In this document: positions 1 through 8,461 of the stretch, one piece after another | How positions within the stretch are numbered: the first letter of the stretch is position 1 | Layout of the letters: each line of letters starts with the position of its first letter | Assembly (NCBI RefSeq): GCF_017313785.1 | Contig: NZ_JAFLNL010000002.1 | Span: forward strand, 496,001 to 560,000 | Origin: Flagellimonas aurea | GTDB lineage: Bacteria > Bacteroidota > Bacteroidia > Flavobacteriales > Flavobacteriaceae | Direction of reading: 5' to 3' | Length of the DNA: 64,000 nt | The notes under the pieces: model-generated | The model's database searches: none | Seen by the model: only the letters and a program-made list of their open reading frames with translations | Told to the model about the DNA's origin: nothing | Program-made: the position numbers and the translations under genes

Positions 1-575
1 CCTTTATGTTGGCCAACGAATGTGGTCCAAATGCCTATACTTTGGTAGATTTAGGGCATCATCTGCCAAACACCAACATAGAACAAATTGTGGCCACTTT
101 GATGATGAAGGGCAAATTGGGAGGATTCCATTTCAATGACAGCAAATATGGGGACGACGACCTTACCGTTGGAAGCATAAAACCATATTCCCTGTTCTTG
201 ATTTTCAACGAACTGGTTTATGGTATGGAGAACAATCCGCAAAACCCCTACCCTGCCTGGATGATAGATGCCAGCCATAACCTAAAAGATCCTTTGGAAG
301 ACTTAATGCAATCGTTGGAAGCTATTAGATCTTCCTATGCAAAGGCTCTCTTGGTAGACCAAAAGTCACTTCGTGAAGCACAGAGGAACCATGACGTGTC
401 ACAATGTCAAGAAATTCTTCAAGATGCTTACCACACCGATGTAAGACCGTTATTGGAACGTGCTCGAATCTCAAATGGGGGCGCTCTGAATCCATTGGAC
501 ACGTACAGATATCTTGATATCCGTAAACAATTGATTGACGAGAGAGGCAAACACACCATGGCAACAGGACTGTAA
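1..575 (+). CDS. rhaI: L-rhamnose isomerase, RhaI type (3' part)
   Basis: The reading frame is open from the window edge, so the gene starts upstream; about 190 C-terminal residues are visible. The sequence carries HFNDSKYGDDDL followed by TVGSIKPY, the signature of the TIM-barrel sugar isomerases typified by Pseudomonas stutzeri L-rhamnose isomerase, where the His and Asp residues bind the catalytic metal. These enzymes convert L-rhamnose to L-rhamnulose in the cytoplasm and often accept several aldoses. The next gene, 14 bp downstream, is an FGGY sugar kinase, and a lactate-oxidising enzyme follows, which fits the isomerase-kinase-aldolase-lactaldehyde route. The aldolase is not visible and is presumably upstream. 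A relaxed-specificity sugar isomerase for another deoxysugar is the main alternative. Confidence 0.85.
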   Translation, partial: FMLANECGPNAYTLVDLGHHLPNTNIEQIVATLMMKGKLGGFHFNDSKYGDDDLTVGSIKPYSLFLIFNELVYGMENNPQNPYPAWMIDASHNLKDPLEDLMQSLEAIRSSYAKALLVDQKSLREAQRNHDVSQCQEILQDAYHTDVRPLLERARISNGGALNPLDTYRYLDIRKQLIDERGKHTMATGL

Positions 576-589
576 CTCATACTTTATAT

Positions 590-1963
590 ATGGCTAAAGA
601 AGTGATCGCGATTTTTGATATAGGAAAGACCAATAAAAAATTCTTTCTTTTTGACCTTGACTTTAAGGAGGTCCATCGGGATTACACCTATTTGGAACCA
701 ATTCAGGACGAAGATGGTCATCCAACAGAAGATGTTGTCAAACTCCAGGACTGGATAAAAGCCACTTTTCACAACATCCTAAAATCCAAGGATTACAAAG
801 TAAATGCCGTAAATTTTTCATCTTACGGTGCCAGTTTTGTGCACTTGGACGACATGGGCAACGTTGTGGCTCCGCTTTACAACTATACCAAGCCCATACC
901 GGAAGAAGTTATCGAACAATTTTACGATACCTACGGTCCGGAAACAACATTTTGCAGGGAAACTGGAACAACAAAGGAAGGTATGCTTAACTCAGGCATC
1001 CAATTGTATTGGTTGAAACACCATAAGCCGGAAGTTTTTTCAAAAATCAAATATTCGCTTCATCTACCACAATATCTAAGCTATTTGTTTACAGGAATAC
1101 CGATCAGTGAATATACCAGTATTGGATGCCATACCGCCCTTTGGAACTACGAAAAACAAGATTATCACGATTGGGTCTACAAAGAGCAGTTGCACAGGGT
1201 ACTGCCTTCCATTGTAGATACAGGAACCAGTATCAACACGAGTTTGCTGGGGCACAACATAAAAGTCGGTGTTGGTATTCACGATAGCTCATCCGCTCTT
1301 TTGCCCTATATAAGAAGTATAGATAAAAAATTCCTACTACTCTCCACAGGCACTTGGAGCATATCCCTAAACCCATTTTCAAAAGAGTTTTTAACGGAAA
1401 CGGACACCGTTTCCAACTGCATCAATTACATGCGGATAAACGGAGAGCCCGTTAAGGCCGCTAGGTTATTTTTGGGAAACGAGTACAATATCAAAATAAA
1501 GGAACTATCGGAGCGCTACGGTGTTGCGAAGGATCATCATAAATCGGTCGATTTTGATTCTGAATTGTACCATCGTCTCAAGGATAATTTTTCACATAAA
1601 TTCCAATGGTCCAGTCTTGATGTTGGCACTTTGGAAAACCGCTCTCCACTTAAATTTAATTCCTATGAAGAAGCCTATCACCAATTACTGATGGAGCTGG
1701 TGGAGTTGCAGATAGATAGCATCCAAAGGGCTATCGGAGAGGAGCCTATTGAGCAATTGTACATCGATGGAGGCTTTGCCAACAATCAAATTTTTGTGGA
1801 ACTATTGGCACAGGGCTTTAACCATATGAAGGTAAAAACCACCGATGCCTCCCTAGGTTCTGCGCTTGGTGCGGCCATTGTCATATCCAACGTGGAACTG
1901 GACCAAAAATTCCTAAAAAAGAATTACGCATTAAAAAAACATAGACCCCTAATCACAAATTAA
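590..1963 (+). CDS. FGGY-family carbohydrate kinase (rhamnulokinase-like)
   Basis: The 457-residue length suits the FGGY family. The N-terminus has the phosphate-loop motif DIGKTN (about residues 10-15). The C-terminal actin-like domain shows LLSTGTWSISLNPF (about 249-262), YIDGGFANNQIF (about 391-402) and LGSALGAA. GIHDSSSALLPY supplies the expected catalytic Asp near residue 231. Enzymes of this family phosphorylate ketoses such as L-rhamnulose, L-fuculose or xylulose with ATP. Position between the isomerase and a lactate dehydrogenase makes L-rhamnulose the likeliest substrate, but specificity cannot be read from sequence alone. The gene starts 14 bp after the isomerase stop and is followed after 1 bp by the next gene, so it is mid-operon. 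Confidence 0.85.
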   Translation: MAKEVIAIFDIGKTNKKFFLFDLDFKEVHRDYTYLEPIQDEDGHPTEDVVKLQDWIKATFHNILKSKDYKVNAVNFSSYGASFVHLDDMGNVVAPLYNYTKPIPEEVIEQFYDTYGPETTFCRETGTTKEGMLNSGIQLYWLKHHKPEVFSKIKYSLHLPQYLSYLFTGIPISEYTSIGCHTALWNYEKQDYHDWVYKEQLHRVLPSIVDTGTSINTSLLGHNIKVGVGIHDSSSALLPYIRSIDKKFLLLSTGTWSISLNPFSKEFLTETDTVSNCINYMRINGEPVKAARLFLGNEYNIKIKELSERYGVAKDHHKSVDFDSELYHRLKDNFSHKFQWSSLDVGTLENRSPLKFNSYEEAYHQLLMELVELQIDSIQRAIGEEPIEQLYIDGGFANNQIFVELLAQGFNHMKVKTTDASLGSALGAAIVISNVELDQKFLKKNYALKKHRPLITN

Positions 1964-1964
1964 T

Positions 1965-3110
1965 ATGGCCCAAAGTTTCGATACCCGATACCCTTCCGTT
2001 GATGACCTTAGGGAAAAAGCCAAGAAAAGAATCCCCCGTTTTGCTTTTGAGTATTTGGATGGCGGCTGCAACGAGGATGTAAATATTAAGCGAAACACCT
2101 CCGAAATTAGGGACGTTACGCTAAAACCGACCTATATTAAAGATTTTAAGGGAGCCTCTATCAAGACCAAACTTTTCGGACAGGATTACGATGCACCTTT
2201 TGGCGTAGCTCCGGTTGGTCTGCAGGGGTTAATGTGGCCAAATTCGCCAGAAATCCTCGCGAAGGCCGCCCATAAGCACAATGTGCCATTTATTCTGAGT
2301 ACCGTAACCACTATGGATATAGAACGGGCCAGTGAACTGACCGAAGGTAAGGCTTGGTTTCAGCTGTACAATCCGGCAGAAGATGCTGTAAGGTACGATA
2401 TCATTGACAGGGCCGCCGCATCTGGCTGCCCCGTTTTGGTATTGTTGTGCGATGTACCCACTTTTGGATACCGCCCGCGTGACTTTAAAAACGGATTGGC
2501 ATTGCCACCTAAAATGACCATGGCCAATATACTTCAGGTTTTGGGCAAGCCCAGTTGGGCCATGCAGACCTTAAAATATGGCATCCCTACTTTTGAAACT
2601 CTAAAACCCTACACCCCGGAAGGACTGAACCTTAAGCAATTGGGCAAGTTTATGGACAAAACTTTTTCCGGTCGTTTGAACGAGGAGCGCATTAAACCGA
2701 TCAGGGATAGATGGAAAGGTAAGTTGGTGTTAAAAGGTGTCGCTTCCGAAGAAGATACCGAACAAGCAATTCGATTAGGGTTTGATGGCATCATAGTTTC
2801 CAATCATGGAGGAAGACAGTTGGATGCCGGTGAATCCACCATTGCCCCATTGACCAGAATCGCTGCCAAATACAAAGATCAAATCACCGTAATGATGGAT
2901 AGCGGTATGCGCTCAGGGCCCGATATAGCACGTTCCCTTGCACGGGGAGCGGAATTCACGTTCATGGGCCGTTCTTTCATGTACGGTACCGCTGCCATGG
3001 GCAATAAGGGTGGTGACCATACCATGACCATCCTTAAGGTACAACTACAGCAAATTATGGATCAATTGTGCTGCGAGAATATCCAAGACCTGCACAGGCA
3101 CCTGATCTAA
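1965..3110 (+). CDS. lldD: FMN-dependent alpha-hydroxy-acid oxidase / L-lactate dehydrogenase
   Basis: The protein is 381 residues, normal for the LldD/glycolate oxidase family. It shows the N-terminal FAFEYLDGG, the FMN-binding lysine in LVLKGVAS, the active-site His in SNHGGRQLD (about residues 279-287) and the phosphate-binding stretch DSGMRSGPDIARSLARGA. It oxidises L-lactate or another 2-hydroxy acid, passing electrons to the respiratory chain. In a rhamnose operon it would finish the route L-lactaldehyde to L-lactate to pyruvate, recovering the C3 fragment left by rhamnulose-1-phosphate cleavage. The start lies 1 bp after the kinase stop, so translation is probably coupled. A glycolate- or mandelate-type activity is possible but fits the context less well. 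Confidence 0.88.
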   Translation: MAQSFDTRYPSVDDLREKAKKRIPRFAFEYLDGGCNEDVNIKRNTSEIRDVTLKPTYIKDFKGASIKTKLFGQDYDAPFGVAPVGLQGLMWPNSPEILAKAAHKHNVPFILSTVTTMDIERASELTEGKAWFQLYNPAEDAVRYDIIDRAAASGCPVLVLLCDVPTFGYRPRDFKNGLALPPKMTMANILQVLGKPSWAMQTLKYGIPTFETLKPYTPEGLNLKQLGKFMDKTFSGRLNEERIKPIRDRWKGKLVLKGVASEEDTEQAIRLGFDGIIVSNHGGRQLDAGESTIAPLTRIAAKYKDQITVMMDSGMRSGPDIARSLARGAEFTFMGRSFMYGTAAMGNKGGDHTMTILKVQLQQIMDQLCCENIQDLHRHLI

Positions 3111-3150
3111 CAAACTAGCACATAAAAATTAACGAACAAACCAAACCTAT

Positions 3151-4566
3151 ATGAGCCAATATAATATTGATGAAGAAGTTGAGGAAATAGCTGGCGGAGA
3201 ATTTGAAAGACAGCCCGTTCCCCAGTCCAAATTAAAAAGCTGGAAAAGTTTCTTGGGCATGTATGCCGGTGAGCATGCCGCAGGTACCGAATTCGTGATA
3301 GGTCCCTTATTCTTGACCACGGGAGTAAGTGCTTTTGACCTTATAGTCGGACTGTTATTGGGAAATCTTTTGGCTGTGCTCAGTTGGAGGTTCTTGACGG
3401 CAGAAATAGCCGTAAAGTATCGTCTTACCTTATACTATCAATTGGAAAAAATTGTTGGAAAAAAATTGGTCATTGGATATAATCTGGCCAATGGGATTCT
3501 CTTCTGTTTCCTTGCCGGTGCCATGATTACCGTTTCGGCCACGGCAGTTGGAATTCCTTTTGACATGGAAATGCCCAAGTTAACGGATACCATGCCCAAC
3601 GGTATTACATGGGTCGTTATCGTATTGGTTATCGGGGCCGTAATTTCGTTGATTGCAGCAAAAGGGTACGAGACCGTTTCAAAAGCGGCAAACTATATGT
3701 CCCCTATTATTGTATTGGCATTTTTGGCAAGTGGTATCGTGGCATTGCGTGATCTTGATGTAAATAGCTTCTCCGACTTTTGGAACATTTGGGGCGAAGG
3801 TGGAGAACCTTTCCCCGGACAGATAAAATATACTTTTTGGCACGTCACCATTTGGTCATGGTTTGCCAATGCTGCGATGCACGTAGGCATGTCCGACTTG
3901 TCCGTATTTAGGTTTGCGAAAAAGGCAGGATCAGGTTGGACCACTGCAGCGGGAATGTACGTAGGACACTATATGGCGTGGATTGCGGCAGCATTACTTT
4001 ATGCTGTTTACCTTAAATCCCCAGAAGCTCAGGCCGCTTTGGCCGGGGGTAATGCACCAAATGTTGCTCCCGGACCATTGGCCTATAATGCTTTGGGCAT
4101 TTTTGGTGCCATTGCCGTGGTCTTGGCTGGATGGACAACGGCCAATCCGACTATTTATCGGGCCGGACTGGCTTTTCAGGCCATTATTCCTAAAACATCC
4201 ACATTTTGGGTAACCATTATTGCCGGTAGCGTGGCGACCCTTGCAGGGCTTTTCCCTGCCTTTGCAATGAAACTATTGGATTTTGTGGCGCTGTACGGTT
4301 TTATTTTGGCCCCAATGGGCGCGATTATAGTTTTTGAGCACTTCTATGGAAAAAAGGTCAACATCATAATAAATTATGCCGAAAAAATGAACGTGAAGTT
4401 CAACAGGGCCGTATTCTGGGCCTGGGCCATAAGTTTTGGACTATGTTATTTCATCTCCGTCACTTTTGATGTCTTTTTATCCTTCATGACGCTACCTGCT
4501 TGGTTGCTGTGTGGGACATTGTTCTTGTTATTGTCCAAAAAGAACCGTCAAACCAGCGAATCTTAA
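3151..4566 (+). CDS. NCS1-type permease (purine-cytosine permease-like)
   Basis: This 471-residue polytopic membrane protein has roughly twelve hydrophobic segments. Its general pattern resembles nucleobase-cation-symport-1 permeases, with a cytoplasmic N-terminus followed by GEHAAGTEFVIGPLFLTTGV, a segment that is normally the first TM helix of CodB-like transporters. Known NCS1 members carry cytosine, purines, hydantoins, allantoin or thiamine with Na+ or H+. Here the gene lies 40 bp after the lactate dehydrogenase, with no nucleobase gene nearby, and ends in a strong terminator. I infer it imports the sugar, or an intermediate, used by this operon. That role is not an established NCS1 function, so substrate confidence is low even though the family call is fairly firm. 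Confidence 0.78.
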   Translation: MSQYNIDEEVEEIAGGEFERQPVPQSKLKSWKSFLGMYAGEHAAGTEFVIGPLFLTTGVSAFDLIVGLLLGNLLAVLSWRFLTAEIAVKYRLTLYYQLEKIVGKKLVIGYNLANGILFCFLAGAMITVSATAVGIPFDMEMPKLTDTMPNGITWVVIVLVIGAVISLIAAKGYETVSKAANYMSPIIVLAFLASGIVALRDLDVNSFSDFWNIWGEGGEPFPGQIKYTFWHVTIWSWFANAAMHVGMSDLSVFRFAKKAGSGWTTAAGMYVGHYMAWIAAALLYAVYLKSPEAQAALAGGNAPNVAPGPLAYNALGIFGAIAVVLAGWTTANPTIYRAGLAFQAIIPKTSTFWVTIIAGSVATLAGLFPAFAMKLLDFVALYGFILAPMGAIIVFEHFYGKKVNIIINYAEKMNVKFNRAVFWAWAISFGLCYFISVTFDVFLSFMTLPAWLLCGTLFLLLSKKNRQTSES

Positions 4567-4580
4567 CTAAAGATATACCA

Positions 4581-4616
4581 GAGGTTATAGGTCAACCGAC
4601 CATAACCTCATTTTTT
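4581..4616 (+). terminator. Rho-independent terminator of the rhamnose-type operon
   Basis: GAGGTTAT and ATAACCTC form an 8-bp stem continued by GGTC/GACC around an AACC loop, with one bulged A. The hairpin is followed by six T residues. It sits 14 bp after the permease stop and overlaps the last codons of the convergent Nudix regulator gene. Confidence 0.8.
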
Positions 4617-5333
4617 AAATTTATAGATATACGGGGCCCTATTCTGTGCCCCTGTATATTTTTTGCCAAGTCGTTCCAATACGTCAAGCCCCAATATCTT
4701 CTTTTGGAAATTGTTCATGGGGAATTCCTTATCATAAATGGCCTCGTATAATTCCTTGATTTCCCTCATGGTAAACTCCTCAGGAAGTAGATTGAACCCT
4801 ATCAACTTCTCATCAAGGTTTTGACGCAGCGATTTATGGGCCTCTTCAACAATCTCATTATGGTCATGCGTCATATTGGGAAGATCCTCTATGCTGACCC
4901 ATTTTAGAAACTCCTCGAACTCTCCTATTTTTGGGTCCACCTTGTTCAAATCCACCAAGGCATAATAACCGATACAGACAAAACGGCTTGTTACCCAGTC
5001 TATGGCTTCGTCATCAAATTTCTTTGCGGCAAAATCCCGAAGTCCTGCCCTTACCACTTCCCTATATTCACTTCCGATGATTCTATCAGGACTTCCGAAA
5101 GCTCTAAACTGCTCTAAATATATATTGTCCAGTCCAGTTCTCTCCATTAAAATACGTGAAGCTGCCTGATCAATACTTTCCGTTTGGAGAATAAACCCCC
5201 CCGGTAGACTCCATAAATCCTCGCCATAACTCAATTTTGAGATTAACACCTTCAATTCGTTATTATTATATCCGAAAATCACACAGTCGATCGAAAGTTG
5301 TGCGATATAATCTTCTTTTCGAAACTCTCCCAT
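4608..5333 (-). CDS. NrtR/AraR-like Nudix-domain transcriptional regulator
   Basis: The protein has an N-terminal Nudix fold (about residues 8-150 from the chosen ATG) and a C-terminal winged-helix-like part containing FNLLPEEFTMREIKELYEAI and NNFQKKILGLDVLERLGK, the hallmark of NrtR-family regulators. The Nudix box is degenerate: after SLPGGFILQTES the expected REUxEExG reads RILMERTG, so two catalytic acidic positions are lost. This argues for ligand sensing rather than hydrolysis. Bacteroides AraR, which controls L-arabinose genes, is a characterised relative, so control of the convergent sugar operon or of the downstream genes is likely. I chose the ATG at 5333; an upstream TTG at 5372 would add 13 atypical residues. 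Confidence 0.82.
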   Translation of the reverse strand: MGEFRKEDYIAQLSIDCVIFGYNNNELKVLISKLSYGEDLWSLPGGFILQTESIDQAASRILMERTGLDNIYLEQFRAFGSPDRIIGSEYREVVRAGLRDFAAKKFDDEAIDWVTSRFVCIGYYALVDLNKVDPKIGEFEEFLKWVSIEDLPNMTHDHNEIVEEAHKSLRQNLDEKLIGFNLLPEEFTMREIKELYEAIYDKEFPMNNFQKKILGLDVLERLGKKYTGAQNRAPYIYKFKK

Positions 5334-5387
5334 AATCGTTCTATTAACACAACTATAAATACAAGCATTCACAGCTGTTTAAATATC

Positions 5388-5412
5388 GTTGTAAACTAAT
5401 TAAAGTAACAAC
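5388..5412. promoter_or_regulatory. Imperfect 25-bp palindrome, candidate operator
   Basis: A 25-bp imperfect inverted repeat with arms GTTGT and ACAAC, a central TAATTAA, and 8 of 12 positions symmetric. It lies between the minus-strand Nudix regulator (start 5333) and the plus-strand gene at 5458. That is where an NrtR/AraR-type autoregulatory operator would sit. A near-consensus -7 element TATCTTTT follows at 5423-5430. Assignment to the regulator is inference. Confidence 0.35.
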
Positions 5413-5457
5413 ACAAACCTATTATCTTTTATTGAGAAAATAATATATATATTTATC

Positions 5458-6840
5458 ATGCACACAAAACTAAACAAAGTAATCATGAAGCATTTTTTTC
5501 AACTTCGGGAATACGCTTTGGGCAATATACTGCATCTGTTCCAAAGGTATTTCCTGTTTTTTCTTGGGCTTCTTATAAGTTCATCCATGCATTCCCAGAA
5601 CGATTCCATTGCCATCATCAAATTATTGGAAAAGGAAGGGCTTACTTGGCGTATGGGCGATAAAAAGGCCCATGCGGATTGTTGGATGGAACGACCCTAC
5701 AGTCGCATATTGGTATCCACTGCGGATGGTCGAACCATCGATGTCCCAACAAAGACCATTATTGACCCACCGTCCAGCATGATAGGAAAGGGAGGATTTG
5801 CCTTCCATACCAACCATAAAATGAGGATTGATAAAAATATCGCATGGGTGGCCCACGATGAAGTTTCGGTTGGTACCGATGGCAAAGAAACTCTATCCAA
5901 CGAAGTCCGGTTTCTGGAAAAATTTGATGGCGATTGGAAATTGGTAGGGCAATCCAATCATTTTTATGATCATCCCCCAGAAAATAAAATCGATACCACC
6001 AGTTACATTCAAACAGTGGACATTGAAACCGGTAGAATCGAGACGGTTCTAACTATTGACGACCACTTTGAAGCCCCAAACTGGCATCCTGATAATTATC
6101 TGATAGTCAACAGTAAAGGAAAACTATATACATTGGACCTAAAAACAAAGGATTTAGAGCTATTGGATACCGGTTTTGCCGATCAGAACAATAACGACCA
6201 CGGTATTTCCCCAGATAACCAATGGTTGGCCATAAGTCATAATGATGTAACAGACCCCTCACCAAAGTCCTATAAATCGGCCATTTATGTGCTGCCCATT
6301 GAAGGTGGCAAACCTAGAAGGGTCACCTCTGAGGTGATGTCCTTTTGGCATGGTTGGTCTCCCGATGGAAAACGATTGGCCTATTGTGCCGAGCGAAACG
6401 GCAATTATGATGTGTACTCCATTAGCGTTGATGGTGGCAAGGAAAAAAGATTGACCACGGCCGAAGGACTTGATGATGGCCCCGAGTATTCTCCCGATGG
6501 AAAATATATTTATTACAACTCGTACAAATCCGGACATATGCAGATTTGGCGCATGCGGACCAACAGCAAAAAACAGGAACAATTGACCTTTGATGAAAAC
6601 TCGAACTGGTTTCCGCACCCATCTCCGGATGGAAAATGGATTGTGTATATTGCATACACGTCTGACCAAAAACAGAACCATTTATTCGGGAAGCAGGTCA
6701 AACTAAGGCTTATGAATATTGAAGCAAAGAAAATCAAGGATATTACACCTGTATTTTTCGGTGGACAGGGTACCATAAATGTGCCCTCTTGGAGTCCGGA
6801 CAGTAAAAAATTGGCCTTTGTGAGCTATTCCGTCAACTAA
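5458..6840 (+). CDS. Secreted NTF2-like/PD40 (TolB-type beta-propeller) fusion
   Basis: The N-terminus is a hydrophobic export signal ending near MHSQ (about residue 47). Next comes a roughly 120-residue SnoaL/NTF2-like domain (about 50-170) with the typical VRFLEKFDGDWKLVGQS. The rest is a TolB-like propeller with repeated PDGK units: SPDNQWLAIS, SPDGKRLAYC, SPDGKYIYYN, SPDGKWIVYI and SPDSKKLAFV. Such propellers bind proteins or glycans in the periplasm. The NTF2 part could be an enzyme pocket or a ligand binder. An internal ATG at 5485 would also give a good signal peptide and may be the true start. The next gene follows after 24 bp, so the two are probably cotranscribed. Confidence 0.72.
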   Translation: MHTKLNKVIMKHFFQLREYALGNILHLFQRYFLFFLGLLISSSMHSQNDSIAIIKLLEKEGLTWRMGDKKAHADCWMERPYSRILVSTADGRTIDVPTKTIIDPPSSMIGKGGFAFHTNHKMRIDKNIAWVAHDEVSVGTDGKETLSNEVRFLEKFDGDWKLVGQSNHFYDHPPENKIDTTSYIQTVDIETGRIETVLTIDDHFEAPNWHPDNYLIVNSKGKLYTLDLKTKDLELLDTGFADQNNNDHGISPDNQWLAISHNDVTDPSPKSYKSAIYVLPIEGGKPRRVTSEVMSFWHGWSPDGKRLAYCAERNGNYDVYSISVDGGKEKRLTTAEGLDDGPEYSPDGKYIYYNSYKSGHMQIWRMRTNSKKQEQLTFDENSNWFPHPSPDGKWIVYIAYTSDQKQNHLFGKQVKLRLMNIEAKKIKDITPVFFGGQGTINVPSWSPDSKKLAFVSYSVN

Positions 6841-6864
6841 ACCATACATATTATATCAAAGCAC

Positions 6865-8265
6865 ATGAAAAACAACGATCAGAACAAACGACGAAAGTTT
6901 CTACGGCAAATTGGAGCCACTACCCTGGCTTCCGCCGCTACCCCATTTGCTTCTTTTGCTGCCCAAGAAAAAGCAGAGGAGAGAATCTTGAGATACAACA
7001 GGACATTCTCCAACAACGATACTGTAAGAATCGGTGTCATCGGATACGGTGTACAGGGCCATTTTGATTTAAGGACCGCCCTACAGGTTCCCGGTGTTGA
7101 GCTTGCTGGTATCTGTGATATTTACAAAAGTAGATTGACTCGTGCCCAAGAGGAATTTGGAAAAGATTTATTCGTAACCCGAAGCTACAAGGAACTTCTG
7201 GCCAAGGATGATATTGATGCCGTTCTGATATGCACCACCGATGTATGGCACTCCCAAATTACATTGGATGCCCTTGCCAAAGGCAAACATATTTACTTGG
7301 AAAAACCGATGATGCACAAAATTGAGGAAGGTTACCCAATGATGAAAGCCGCGGAAAAATCCGGAAAAGTATTTCAGGTGGGCAGTCAACGAGTGAGCAG
7401 CGTTGGATATGCAAAGGCCAAAGAGCTTTTGGCTGCCGGTGAAATCGGTGACCTAAATATGGTTCAGGCAGCTTGGGACCGCCAAAGTTCCATTGGTGCT
7501 TGGGAATATACCATCCCGGATGATGCCAGTCCAGAAACTACCGATTGGGATACCTTTACCGAGGTGACGGACAAAATGGAATTTGACGCCAAAAAATTCT
7601 TTTGGTGGAGAGCTTATAAAGAGTTTGGTACGGGTGTAGCCGGGGACCTATATATCCATTTGTTGAGCGGAACCCACTTTATCACCAATTCCAAAGGACC
7701 GGAAAGCATCTACAGTACCGGACAGTTCAGCTATTGGAACGATGGCAGAAACATGCCCGATGTTATGTCCGGGGTAATGCAATACCCAAAAAGTGAAGAG
7801 CACCCGGCATTTCAATTAAACCTTCGGGTAAACTTTATCAGTGGTACGGGAGGTCAGGAAGTAATCCAGTTGATAGGTTCTGAGGGCACCATTACCATCG
7901 ACCGTAATGATATTATTGTAAGTTACAGCAAAATGCCTGAGGCTCCAGGTTTTGGAGGATACGATTCCGTATTTACTTTTCCAGAGGCTATGCAAGAACG
8001 CATGAAGACCGAATACAACGCCAAATGGACCGAGGCACAGCAAAAAAGACATCCGAAAGGTGATGTAATCCATAAAGCACCTGAGGGATATAGTGACCAT
8101 TTGGACCATTTCACCAATTTCTTCGATGCCATAAGGGATGGTAAAGAAGTAGTTGAAGATGCCGAATTTGGCTTTAGGGCCGCAGCACCTGCACTAGCTT
8201 GTAACACGAGCTATTTTGATAAGAAAATCATACAATGGGATCCCACAAAAATGAAATTGGTATAA
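6865..8265 (+). CDS. Gfo/Idh/MocA-family oxidoreductase, Tat-exported
   Basis: The N-terminus carries a twin-arginine motif, KRRKFLRQIGATTLASAA, followed by AASFAA-like processing sites, so a folded, cofactor-loaded enzyme is exported by Tat. The Rossmann domain begins with VRIGVIGYGVQGHFDL (about residues 52-67). EKPMMHKIEEG, the usual catalytic-lysine segment, is near residue 150. Length (466) is normal for periplasmic members. These enzymes oxidise or isomerise sugar hydroxyls with tightly bound NAD(P). Sugar substrate is unknown; location behind the rhamnose genes and the propeller protein suggests glycan-derived sugars. The gene is followed by a noncoding stretch with a long inverted repeat rather than a classic terminator. 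Confidence 0.82.
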   Translation: MKNNDQNKRRKFLRQIGATTLASAATPFASFAAQEKAEERILRYNRTFSNNDTVRIGVIGYGVQGHFDLRTALQVPGVELAGICDIYKSRLTRAQEEFGKDLFVTRSYKELLAKDDIDAVLICTTDVWHSQITLDALAKGKHIYLEKPMMHKIEEGYPMMKAAEKSGKVFQVGSQRVSSVGYAKAKELLAAGEIGDLNMVQAAWDRQSSIGAWEYTIPDDASPETTDWDTFTEVTDKMEFDAKKFFWWRAYKEFGTGVAGDLYIHLLSGTHFITNSKGPESIYSTGQFSYWNDGRNMPDVMSGVMQYPKSEEHPAFQLNLRVNFISGTGGQEVIQLIGSEGTITIDRNDIIVSYSKMPEAPGFGGYDSVFTFPEAMQERMKTEYNAKWTEAQQKRHPKGDVIHKAPEGYSDHLDHFTNFFDAIRDGKEVVEDAEFGFRAAAPALACNTSYFDKKIIQWDPTKMKLV

Positions 8266-8297
8266 AATAATTTCCCACCATCTTTTGGAAGGAAAAA

Positions 8298-8369
8298 GGA
8301 GACAATAAGTTAATTTTTCATTGGTATATCCGATTGTTTTATCATTGTTTGGGCTAGCTTATTGTCTCC
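8298..8369. repeat. 12-bp perfect inverted repeat with 48-nt spacer
   Basis: GGAGACAATAAG at 8298-8309 is repeated inverted as CTTATTGTCTCC at 8358-8369. It lies after the Gfo/Idh/MocA stop and before the ArsR-family gene. It could fold as a large stem-loop at the end of the upstream mRNA, or act as paired binding sites. No T-run follows, so a simple intrinsic terminator is unlikely. Confidence 0.45.
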
Positions 8370-8461
8370 ACCAAAAGTTATGGTTATGCTAAAACCTTGA
8401 CGAGTATTTGTTGTTTTTATACTTATTGATATATTTACATGTTTCAATATATTATAGCATT

